Positions 6,757 to 15,251 of a DNA stretch of 64,000 nt are shown here, piece by piece. The notes beneath the pieces were generated by a model, which was not told where the DNA came from, ran no database searches, and saw only the letters and a program-made list of their open reading frames with translations. A program made the translations under genes and the position numbers. Numbering within the stretch: position 1 is the stretch's first letter; each line of letters begins with the position of its first letter. The DNA comes from CAWCDJ01 sp963796485 (lineage in GTDB: Bacteria; Acidobacteriota; Terriglobia; Bryobacterales; Bryobacteraceae), in NCBI GenBank assembly GCA_963796485.1, contig CAWCLV010000002.1:1-64000 (forward strand), written 5' to 3'.

Positions 6757-9700
6757 TAAGCGCCAACCCCGGTATGCTCCGCCGGCGCGCCATGTTCTGT
6801 CGGCACGCCGTCTGTGCACGCGCGAAGCAGTTGCGCAAATTCTTTTCCGTGCTCGGTCAGCATCGTAATGTGGTCACCCGGAACCCTGTAAATAATCAGG
6901 CCGCCCTTGGGAATGTGTTTCCATCCCATGTTCTTGTCGATCTGGTACTGTTTCTCATTGACGAACGATGTAATCCGGCCCGGATATGGTTTGACAGCGT
7001 GGCCGTACATGAGGCGGCGGTACCCGACCTTCGAACGATAAAACCGATCCGAGGCGGCGTTCTCCGCGCTCCACCGGGGGCTGCCCCCGAGTTTGTGCCG
7101 AATCAGATCGGAGAACGGACGCCATCGTGAACCCCTGCCCGCACGTGCGATGCCGGAAAGGACGGAAAGTATGTGCGCACCTCTTTGCCACGCAAGCCTG
7201 ACATTCGCCAAAAAGGCGCGCAGCGGGGTGGGCCGTTCGGTGTCGATCAAGGCGAGCAGTCTGACTTCTTCGCCCTCCTGCAGCAGCTTTCGGGCCATCT
7301 CCAGCGCGACGACACCACCGACACAGTATCCACCCAGCAGGTAAGGCCCCTTGGGCTGCACGGCGCGCAGTTCGACCAGAAACTCTTGCGCTGCGTCGTC
7401 AACGGTCGAGTAGTCTTCCCGATTCCCCTCAATCCAGCGGGGCTTGAAGCCATACACCGGCTGGTCGGGACCGAGGTGAGGGATTATTCGCGACAGCACC
7501 AGCAGCGTGTCATCCGGACCCTGGTATCCGGCTACGAGGAAGAGGGGCGCACGGCTGCCTCTCGGCTGTGCCGGGACCAGGCACGTCCACCGCGGCGCCT
7601 CGCCGATGTAACTATAGCTTTGCGTAGCGGCGTCGTAGCGAATGTATTTCGCTAGGCCCGCAATCGTCGGCTCTAGAAAAACACAACGCAGCGGCAGATC
7701 GATCTTAAACTCGGAACGCAGCCGGCCGATCAGACGTGTGGCGGCAAGGGAGTGTCCGCCCAATTCGAAAAAGTTATCGAGGACGCCGATTTTGCCGATA
7801 CCTAGCACGTCCTTCCAAATTCTCACCATCGTTCGTTCGGTGGCGTCGTCTGGCGGCACATATTCGCGTTCAACTCCGGCACGGCCTGGTTCCAACCGGC
7901 TGAGCGCCGCGCGATCAATCTTCGCGTTCGGGGTTAACGGCAAAACGTCAACCAGAACGAACGCCGATGGAATCATGTACTCAGGCAGAAGCTGCTTAAG
8001 AAACGTGCGGAGTCTATCGGGACTGAAGTGATGCCCCTCCCTAACGGCGACGCAAGCAATCAGCTGATTCCCGCCGGAGCGGTCTGCCCGCGCCACAACA
8101 GCACACCCGCGGACACTGGCGTGGGTAGCTAAGGCGGCTTCAATTCCCCCCGGTTCGACGCGGTAGCCGCGGATCTTGATCTGTTGGTCGGCCCGGCCGG
8201 CGAATTCCACAAGGCCGTCTGGGCGATACCGGCCGAGGTCACCGGTGCGGTATAGCCGGTCGCCGGCATGCTTCGTAAACGGGTTGAGGGGAAAGCGCTC
8301 TTTCGTGAGCCGTTCATCGTTGAGATAGCCCTGCGACAGGTACGGCGTCCGAACGAAGATCTCGCCCAATTCGCCGATGGCGGCGACGTTTCCGCACCCG
8401 TTCAGGATGAGGAGCTGAACGTCCGGGATGGGTTTGCCGATCGGGATAGGAAAGGCCGGGTTCGTGAGGTTATCGGCGGAGGGCAGAACCGCGGCATCGA
8501 TGCGATGCCAGGCCATGGCTTGTGGAGTTTCCGTGGCGCCGTAGAAATTTACGCAGGCCACGTTCGGCGCGATGGCGGCGAGGGCGGTCACATCGCGCGA
8601 GGTCAGCAGGTCGCCGCCAAAGAAAGCGTAGCGCAGGCGCGGCAAGGACTGAAGCGGCTCGAAGCCGCCGCCCTGGGACAGCAAGGCGCCCATGGCTGGG
8701 GTAAGGTGCGCTACGGTGACCTTCCGCCCGGCGATCCAGCCGGCCAGACGCCCCGGCGCGAGAATGTCGTCGCCCTCAGGTATACAAAGGGTCGCTCCGA
8801 CCGAGAGCGGTGTGAACACATCGCGCAGCAACGGGTCGTGAGCGAGACCCGAGAGCATGCTGAAGCGGTCGGTGGCCGACAGACCGAACTGCCGCACATG
8901 CCAGTCGATGAAGTGCCCTAGGGGCCGCTGGGTTCCGAGAATGCACTTGGGACGGCCGGTGGTGCCGGAAGTAAAAGTCAGATAGGCGGAGCTATCCGGG
9001 TTAGCGTGCCCGGTATGCAGGGAGCGCGATTTGAGCTCCGCAAGGTTGAAGATCCCCGGTGCGGACGGAAGCCCGAGGCGGCGGGGCCCCGCGGTTTCGG
9101 TAACGGCTGCCTCGAGGACGGGCCGCGGATCGCCGCCACCGCCAACCTCGAGGAAGGCCTTTGGACGGGCGGCGGCGACGCAATCGACCAGCCGCGCGTC
9201 CGGATACGCCGGGTCCAGGATACAGAAGGCGGCCCCCGCGCGGAGCGTCCCCAGCAACGCCGCCACGAACTGACCGCTTCGGCGCCCATAAACGGCCACG
9301 GCGTCGCCCGGCCCGACGCCGGAGTCTTGCAGCCAACCCGCCAACTTCGCGGTGAGCGCTTCCAACTGACCGTAGCTCCATTGAACGGACCTCTCTTCGA
9401 TGGCGATTCGATCCGGATTGCTCAGCGCGTTCTCGACGAACTTGTCGATAACCGAACCGCTCCAGCCGGAATCGAGCGGCGCCTTGGGATCGGGGATTGC
9501 GCTCTCCATCGACGGGGTCCCGAGGTTGTACCGGCCGATGGATCCGGCCGGATCATCAGTGATCTGTTCCAACAGACCCCGGTACTGTTCGAGCAATGCG
9601 ACCATCCTCTGGCTGTCGAACAGATCCGCATCGTAGAGCAGAAGCAGATCGATCCGGCCTCCCAGCTCGGTGGCGTAGACCGTGAAATCGAACTTCGGCT

Positions 9701-12700
9701 GCAATTCGAAATCGTGAAATCGCTCGGCAAGCACGCCCGGGATCGGAGTTCCCTGAAACTGAAGATTCAAATGATTGAAGAACACCTGAAACAGCGGTGT
9801 GCGGGTGAGGTCGCGCTCCTGCGCGAGTGCGCCCACAAGGTCCTCAAATGGGGTGTTCTGGTGCGCGTGCGCCTCGAGTACGGTGTCGCGCACCTGCTTG
9901 AGGAGTTCGGCGAAAGGCATTCCGCTCGAAACCCTCGTTCGCAGGACGACGGTTTTGACGAAGAAACCGACCACTTCCTCGATTTCGACCCGGCTACGGC
10001 CTGCCAGGGGTGTGCCCACCAATATGTCGTCCTGCCCGCTCACACGATGCAGGAGGCCATTGAAGGCAGCTAGCAGCGTCATGAACAGAGAGGCTCCCTG
10101 GCCCTGAGCGAAATGTTGCAGCCGCTCGCACAGGGCGGGCGCAATGGAGAGGGTCTCACTGGCGCCGCGGCGTGTTTGGAGCATGCGCCGGGGCCTGTCC
10201 GTCGGCAGGTCCAGGGGCGGCAGGTTTCCGCGGAGACGGTTCTTCCAATAGGCCAGGTCGGATTCGCCGGGTCCGTGTTCTATGGCCTGTTTTTGCCAGA
10301 CGGCAAAATCGGCGAACTGAATGGGCAGTCCGGCTAACCGCGGGGAAGCACCTTCAATTGAGGCGGCGTAGATCGCGGTGAAATCGCGCCAGAGCACGTC
10401 GGCGGACCAGGCATCGAACACGATGTGGTGGACGGCGAGAACCAGGACATGGTCCTCTTCGGCCAGCCGCAGCACCTGAGCGCGGAAGAGCGGCCCCTCG
10501 GACAGATCGAAGGGCCGGCCTCCGAGGGCGGCCGTGAGTTGATGCGCGCGCTCTTCGCGCTCCCCGGGCGCGAATCCCGTGAGGTCGGCGACGTCGAGGG
10601 TGACCGGCGCCGGCGGCCGAATCAACTGGCTCGGCCCGCCATTCGATTCAACAAAGACGGTGCGCAGCGCTTCGTGGCGGCGAACCACCTCGGAGAGCGC
10701 TTTCTCCACGATCGCGAGATCGAGTCGTCCCCGCAGACGGACGGCCATCGGCAATATGTAGGCGACGCTTCCCGGCGAAAGCTGATCGAGAAACCAGAGC
10801 CGCAATTGCGCCGATGTGACCGGTAGCGGCCCGTCTCGCGCCACGATCGGGATGTCCGGAATCGCAGTCGGCGGCTGGACCGTGGTAGCGGCGCCCTGCG
10901 GATCGTCGGCCGGCAGCGGGCTGTTTCCATCGAGTAGGCCGGCAATCGCGCCGATGGTGGGCCGGTCGAACAACTCCGCCACCGAAAGCTCTCGCGAGAA
11001 CTCCTGGCGGATGCGGCTCTGCAGGCGGACGATCAGGAGGGAATGACCGCCCAGTTCGAAGAAGTTATCGCGCACGCCAATTTCGCGGGCGTTGACGGCG
11101 GCTCCCAGGATCTCGCGCCAGAGTGCGGCCAGCCGCTTTTCGGTTGCCGACCGAGGCTCGCCCTGGCCGGTCAGCCGGTCAGATACGGCGGGAGCAGGCA
11201 GCGCCCGCCGGTCCGTCTTACCGTTTGGCGTAAGAGGGATTTCGTCGAGCTTGGATACGTAAGACGGGACCATGTAGTCGGGCAGCGTCCGCATCAAGCG
11301 GTTGCGGATCCCGTCCGGATCGAACCTCGCTTGATCTCGCAGCGCTACGTATGCGACCAGGCGTTGATCCCCAACACCGAACTCGTGCACGGTGACTGCG
11401 GTGTGACGGATCTCGGTCTGGGACTCGAGAGCCGCTTCAATCTCGCCCAACTCCACGCGGAACCCGCGAATCTTGACCTGATGATCGGCACGTCCGAGGA
11501 ATTCGAGGCAGCCGTCGGGCAGCCAGCGCGCGAGGTCGCCGGTGCGATACAACCGGCCGGCAACCGCATGCGCGATGAACCGCTCGCGGGTTAGTTCGGG
11601 CCGGTTGAGGTAGCCGAGTGCCAGACCGTCTCCGCCGATGAATAATTCGCCCGGAGCACAGGGAGGCGCGAGTTGGCCGTGCTCGTCCAGGATCCAGACC
11701 TGGGTATTGGCGATGGGCCGGCCGATGGATTTGGCCTGGTCGATGGTGGTGACCCGCTGGAGCGTAGACCAGATGGTAGTTTCGGTTGGCCCGTAGGCAT
11801 TCCAAAGCTCGACACCGGCCGCCAGAAATCGCTTGGCCAGATCGAGCGGAAGCGCTTCGCCGCCACAGATGACTTTGAGGCCGGGGATGCCTTGCCATCC
11901 GGACTCGAACAGCATGCGCCAGCTGGCGGGTGTCGCCTGCATGATGGTGGCTCCGCTGTCAGCGAGCAGTTTAGCGAGAGCGCGTCCGTCGGCGGTGACC
12001 GTGGTGGAGGCGATCACAGTCGTAGCGCCGGCGACCAGCGGCAGATAGATCTCGAGGCCGGCGATATCGAACGAGAGCGTGGTCACCGAGACCAGGCAGT
12101 CTCCAGCGGCGATACCGGGCTCTTCCAGCATCGAAGAGAGGAAGTTGACGACCGAGCCGTGGGTGATCTCGACGCCCTTTGGTTTGCCGGTGGATCCGGA
12201 AGTGTAGATCACGTAAGCGCGATCGCCCGGCGAGCCCCCGCTGTCCACTGGCCCGGCATCTTGCTCTGCGATGCTGTCGCGGTCCGCGTCGAGCGAGATG
12301 ATGCGGGTAGCAGGATCGCATGCCAATCCATGTTTGCGGGCGTCTTCCGTGAGAATGGCGGCCATGCCCGCGTCTTCGATCATGAAGCTGAGGCGGTCGG
12401 CGGGATAGCGCGGATCGAGCGGAACGTAGGCTGCACCTGTCTTGAGTACGGCGAGGACGGCGACGACCATCCGCTCGGAACGATCCAGATGGATTCCGAC
12501 CAGGGATCTGCGGTCGATTCCACGATGTTGCAGCCAGCGTGCCAGCCGATTCGACTGGACGGAAAGATCTCGATAGGTCAATTCACGGTTTTGAAAAACG
12601 ACGGCCGTGGCTTCCGGCGCCGCCGCGGCGCGCTCTTCGATCCACTCGTGAATCGTGATGCCGCGCTGTGGAATGACCCTGCCCCGGCCGGCGGCAACGA

Positions 12701-14252
12701 GGGCGTCCCGATCCTCGCTGGAAAGGCCATCGAGATCGGAGATGCGCCGGTCGATATCGGCGGTTATCTCTTCAAGCAGCCGCTCGTAACTGCGGGCCAT
12801 CCGGCGAACGGTCGATTCGTCATAGAGGTCGAGGTTGTATTCCAGGTCCAGCACCGCCGCGCCATTGATCTCGGAAACTTCAACGGTGAGATCGAGTCGC
12901 GCGGATTCCCGTTCGGGAGCGATCGGCTGGACCTTCAGCTCGCGCAGTTCGAGCGAGATCGGAGGCAGGTTCTGCAACACGAACATGACCTGGAACAGGG
13001 GCGACCGGTTGAGATCACGATGGGGTTGCAGCGCCGCTACCACCCGGTCAAACGGCACCTGCTGGTGGGCGAGCCCGCCGAGTGTCGTCTCTCTGACTCG
13101 ATGCAGTAACTCGCGAATTTCCGGATTACCGGCAAGACTGGCGCGAAATGCCAGGAGATTGATGAAGAGCCCGATCGACTTGTCCCATTTGTGATGGTTG
13201 CGGCCGTTTACCACGCCGCCTATCACCAGATCCGTATGTCCGGTTAGTCTATATAGCAGGATATAGAATGCCGCGAGGAGGATGACATACAAAGTGACGC
13301 CTTCCCGGCGGGCCACCTCCCGAACTGCTGCTGTGAGCCGCGGCGGTAGCGCATACCAGATATGCCGTCCCCGATGAGATACGCCTTCCGGCCGCGGGCG
13401 ATCCGTCGGGATTTCGGTGGCGACGCAGTTTTCGAGCTGCTTCTTCCAGTAGTCCAGTTCCTGCTTCAAGGGCTCGGATTCGATCGCGCTGGCTTCCCAG
13501 GCAGCGTATTCGGAATACTGAAAGACAATCTCCGGGAGCGGGGCCGGTAACTGATCGCAACATGCCGTGTACAGCGCGCTGAATTCGCCGGCAATGATGC
13601 CTAGTGACCAACCATCGGCTGCAATATGGTGGACTGCCATCACCAGCGTGTATTGCTGTCCGCCGGTGTGGATTAGGGTAGCGCGGAAGAGATTTCCGGA
13701 GGTGAGGTCGAATGGCTGCTCGGACTCCGAGCGGATTGCCTGGCGAAGAGCATCTGCCGACAAATCTGATGGCTGGCCGCTCAGGTCGAGCCGGGTCAGT
13801 CGCCATGCTGTCGGGGACGTCAGTTCGGGACAAGGGACTCCATCTACTGTGGTGATCGCGGTGCGCAGTACGCGATGGCGTCGAACGATCTCACGCAAGG
13901 CAAGGTCGAGCGCGTGCTCGTCTACCGGTCCTTCAAGACGGAGGATAAATGCGATGTTATAAGCCGAATTTTTGGGATCAAGTCTGTCAAGCCACCAGAG
14001 ACGTCTCTGTCCGAAAGATAGTGCGGGCCTATTATTTGGGAAGTCTTCCGTAATCTGCGTATCGGATTTGTCTGTGCCGGCTTCCTGGAGCAAGTCCACC
14101 AGATCATCCTTCCAGATTTTCAGGTCAGTCTTAAGTTCCTCATTCAGAATCCCTTGAGACGCAGTGCAGCGGAGGCGGCCTCCTACGAGCGTTACCTCCA
14201 CATTTCGCATCCGAAGCTCTGAAAGCAATTCCGTTGCACTACCGAATCGCAT
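6756..14252 (-). CDS. Two-module NRPS: docking-C-A-PCP-C-A-PCP-TE
   Basis: A 2498-residue non-ribosomal peptide synthetase from the ATG at 14252 (GGAG five bases upstream, and the natural start of a TubC-type docking domain); the frame is open to 14306. Domains: docking about 1-55; C1 (HHIAADGW, His pair from 208); A1 (YTSGSTGKPKG near 683, NAYGPTETT); PCP1 (GGHS, Ser1071); C2 (HHIVFDAW, from 1275); A2 (TSGTTGRPKC near 1759, FYGATETPQ); PCP2 (Ser2168); TE (GYCVGG, Cys2310; His2461). Specificity residues by hand alignment: A1 D-I-L-Q-I-G-A-I-W, close to a remembered glycine code; A2 D-P-R-H-F-G-F-Q-A, close to that of fungal Lys2 (alpha-aminoadipate). No epimerase or reductase is present. It probably receives the polyketide from PKS7, adds two amino acids and releases the product. 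Confidence 0.9.
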   Translation of the reverse strand: MRFGSATELLSELRMRNVEVTLVGGRLRCTASQGILNEELKTDLKIWKDDLVDLLQEAGTDKSDTQITEDFPNNRPALSFGQRRLWWLDRLDPKNSAYNIAFILRLEGPVDEHALDLALREIVRRHRVLRTAITTVDGVPCPELTSPTAWRLTRLDLSGQPSDLSADALRQAIRSESEQPFDLTSGNLFRATLIHTGGQQYTLVMAVHHIAADGWSLGIIAGEFSALYTACCDQLPAPLPEIVFQYSEYAAWEASAIESEPLKQELDYWKKQLENCVATEIPTDRPRPEGVSHRGRHIWYALPPRLTAAVREVARREGVTLYVILLAAFYILLYRLTGHTDLVIGGVVNGRNHHKWDKSIGLFINLLAFRASLAGNPEIRELLHRVRETTLGGLAHQQVPFDRVVAALQPHRDLNRSPLFQVMFVLQNLPPISLELRELKVQPIAPERESARLDLTVEVSEINGAAVLDLEYNLDLYDESTVRRMARSYERLLEEITADIDRRISDLDGLSSEDRDALVAAGRGRVIPQRGITIHEWIEERAAAAPEATAVVFQNRELTYRDLSVQSNRLARWLQHRGIDRRSLVGIHLDRSERMVVAVLAVLKTGAAYVPLDPRYPADRLSFMIEDAGMAAILTEDARKHGLACDPATRIISLDADRDSIAEQDAGPVDSGGSPGDRAYVIYTSGSTGKPKGVEITHGSVVNFLSSMLEEPGIAAGDCLVSVTTLSFDIAGLEIYLPLVAGATTVIASTTVTADGRALAKLLADSGATIMQATPASWRMLFESGWQGIPGLKVICGGEALPLDLAKRFLAAGVELWNAYGPTETTIWSTLQRVTTIDQAKSIGRPIANTQVWILDEHGQLAPPCAPGELFIGGDGLALGYLNRPELTRERFIAHAVAGRLYRTGDLARWLPDGCLEFLGRADHQVKIRGFRVELGEIEAALESQTEIRHTAVTVHEFGVGDQRLVAYVALRDQARFDPDGIRNRLMRTLPDYMVPSYVSKLDEIPLTPNGKTDRRALPAPAVSDRLTGQGEPRSATEKRLAALWREILGAAVNAREIGVRDNFFELGGHSLLIVRLQSRIRQEFSRELSVAELFDRPTIGAIAGLLDGNSPLPADDPQGAATTVQPPTAIPDIPIVARDGPLPVTSAQLRLWFLDQLSPGSVAYILPMAVRLRGRLDLAIVEKALSEVVRRHEALRTVFVESNGGPSQLIRPPAPVTLDVADLTGFAPGEREERAHQLTAALGGRPFDLSEGPLFRAQVLRLAEEDHVLVLAVHHIVFDAWSADVLWRDFTAIYAASIEGASPRLAGLPIQFADFAVWQKQAIEHGPGESDLAYWKNRLRGNLPPLDLPTDRPRRMLQTRRGASETLSIAPALCERLQHFAQGQGASLFMTLLAAFNGLLHRVSGQDDILVGTPLAGRSRVEIEEVVGFFVKTVVLRTRVSSGMPFAELLKQVRDTVLEAHAHQNTPFEDLVGALAQERDLTRTPLFQVFFNHLNLQFQGTPIPGVLAERFHDFELQPKFDFTVYATELGGRIDLLLLYDADLFDSQRMVALLEQYRGLLEQITDDPAGSIGRYNLGTPSMESAIPDPKAPLDSGWSGSVIDKFVENALSNPDRIAIEERSVQWSYGQLEALTAKLAGWLQDSGVGPGDAVAVYGRRSGQFVAALLGTLRAGAAFCILDPAYPDARLVDCVAAARPKAFLEVGGGGDPRPVLEAAVTETAGPRRLGLPSAPGIFNLAELKSRSLHTGHANPDSSAYLTFTSGTTGRPKCILGTQRPLGHFIDWHVRQFGLSATDRFSMLSGLAHDPLLRDVFTPLSVGATLCIPEGDDILAPGRLAGWIAGRKVTVAHLTPAMGALLSQGGGFEPLQSLPRLRYAFFGGDLLTSRDVTALAAIAPNVACVNFYGATETPQAMAWHRIDAAVLPSADNLTNPAFPIPIGKPIPDVQLLILNGCGNVAAIGELGEIFVRTPYLSQGYLNDERLTKERFPLNPFTKHAGDRLYRTGDLGRYRPDGLVEFAGRADQQIKIRGYRVEPGGIEAALATHASVRGCAVVARADRSGGNQLIACVAVREGHHFSPDRLRTFLKQLLPEYMIPSAFVLVDVLPLTPNAKIDRAALSRLEPGRAGVEREYVPPDDATERTMVRIWKDVLGIGKIGVLDNFFELGGHSLAATRLIGRLRSEFKIDLPLRCVFLEPTIAGLAKYIRYDAATQSYSYIGEAPRWTCLVPAQPRGSRAPLFLVAGYQGPDDTLLVLSRIIPHLGPDQPVYGFKPRWIEGNREDYSTVDDAAQEFLVELRAVQPKGPYLLGGYCVGGVVALEMARKLLQEGEEVRLLALIDTERPTPLRAFLANVRLAWQRGAHILSVLSGIARAGRGSRWRPFSDLIRHKLGGSPRWSAENAASDRFYRSKVGYRRLMYGHAVKPYPGRITSFVNEKQYQIDKNMGWKHIPKGGLIIYRVPGDHITMLTEHGKEFAQLLRACTDGVPTEHGAPAEHTGVGA

Positions 14253-14447
14253 TGATTCTCCGTGGGTTACCATGCCCCAGCCGACCTCCCCCCGTTCGGG
14301 AGGCATCCATTTTCATCCCGCACGCTACGGCGTAAAGGCGCGCTGTAACGCGAATTCCAAGGCAGGCAAACATGCAACGCAAGTACCACTCACGATTGCC
14401 GGCGCAGATTCCGACTTGGCCCTTGACCTGCACAACTTCCCACCACG
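14253..14447. promoter_or_regulatory. Divergent promoter region of the biosynthetic cluster
   Basis: This 195-bp gap separates the leftward NRPS-exporter unit from the rightward thioesterase-PKS unit. It is the only sizeable gap inside the cluster, so both operons must be driven from here or from internal promoters. I see no unambiguous -35/-10 pairs or clear operator by eye. No regulator gene lies in the cluster. Confidence 0.6.
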
Positions 14448-15251
14448 ATGCGAAGTTCGAATACGGGCTGCTTCGTTGTCGCGCCACGGCCACGTCCGGA
14501 GTCTCAGGTCAGAATCTACTGCTTTCCGTTCGCGGGTGCCGGAGTATCTGCGTTTCGGGGCTGGTTCGACGCTTTCGACGAAGGGGTGGAGGTCTGCTGC
14601 ATTCGACCTCCCGGGCGGGAGACCCGGCATCGCGAAGCGTCAATTTCAAATGTCGTGGATCTAGCCCAAGGCATTGCTGGGGAGATGATGGGCGGCCTCG
14701 ATCGCCCGTACCTGCTGTATGGCCACAGCCTGGGGTCCCTGGTTGCGTTCGAGACGGCGCGCTTACTGCGCTCTTGGGGCGCACCCCTGCCGGAGTACCT
14801 GTTGGTTGGCGCGAGCCGCTCGCCGCAACTTCCCCGTATTCATCCTCCAATTGACCGGCACTTGAGCGACGAGGAGTTCTTTCGGGAAGTGCACCGGCGC
14901 TACGACTCGGTTCCCCGCCAGATCCTGGACGATGCGGAGATTCGAGAGCTGGTTGCTCCCGGGCTTCGCGCTGACATTCACGCCTTTGAGACTTACTGCT
15001 ACCGTGAGTCGACTCCGATCGAGAGCCCCATCTGCGCGTTTGGGGGCACGATGGATCCATTTGTTTCCCCGCAGGCCCTGGATGCCTGGCGCGCCCATAC
15101 AGCAGGCGCATTCACGCTCGAGATGGTGCCCGGCGGTCACCTGTTCCTGCAGACCGCGCAGGTACACATGGTGTCTTCGATCGCCCGGCTAATCGGCCGG
15201 GTCGGGCGATCCGCCTCGTCCCAAGGAGCGAATTTTGCGCGTCAAGCCTGA
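14448..15251 (+). CDS. Type II (editing) thioesterase
   Basis: A 267-residue alpha/beta-hydrolase of the GrsT/RifR type. Near the N-terminus VRIYCFPFAGAGVSAFRGW is the conserved oxyanion-region start of this family. The nucleophile is Ser94 in YGHSLGS, the acid is Asp203 in GGTMDPFV, and the base is His231 in PGGHLFL, so the triad is complete. Such stand-alone enzymes remove stalled or mis-primed acyl groups from carrier domains of PKS and NRPS lines. It is the first gene of the rightward unit, and its 3' end overlaps the TTG start of PKS1 by 17 bp, indicating coupled expression. Upstream Shine-Dalgarno sequence is weak, so the exact start is less certain. Confidence 0.88.
   Translation: MRSSNTGCFVVAPRPRPESQVRIYCFPFAGAGVSAFRGWFDAFDEGVEVCCIRPPGRETRHREASISNVVDLAQGIAGEMMGGLDRPYLLYGHSLGSLVAFETARLLRSWGAPLPEYLLVGASRSPQLPRIHPPIDRHLSDEEFFREVHRRYDSVPRQILDDAEIRELVAPGLRADIHAFETYCYRESTPIESPICAFGGTMDPFVSPQALDAWRAHTAGAFTLEMVPGGHLFLQTAQVHMVSSIARLIGRVGRSASSQGANFARQA
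15223..15228 (+). promoter_or_regulatory. Ribosome binding site fixing the TTG start of PKS1
   Basis: AAGGAG lies six bases before TTG at 15235. No ATG lies near, and KS sequence begins about 25 codons later, so the TTG is the supported start. Confidence 0.7.

Noticed and set aside
11673..13109. A 478-codon plus-strand open frame opposite the NRPS
   Set aside because: It overlaps the first condensation and adenylation domains, whose core motifs are intact. No protein-like motifs are seen in it.
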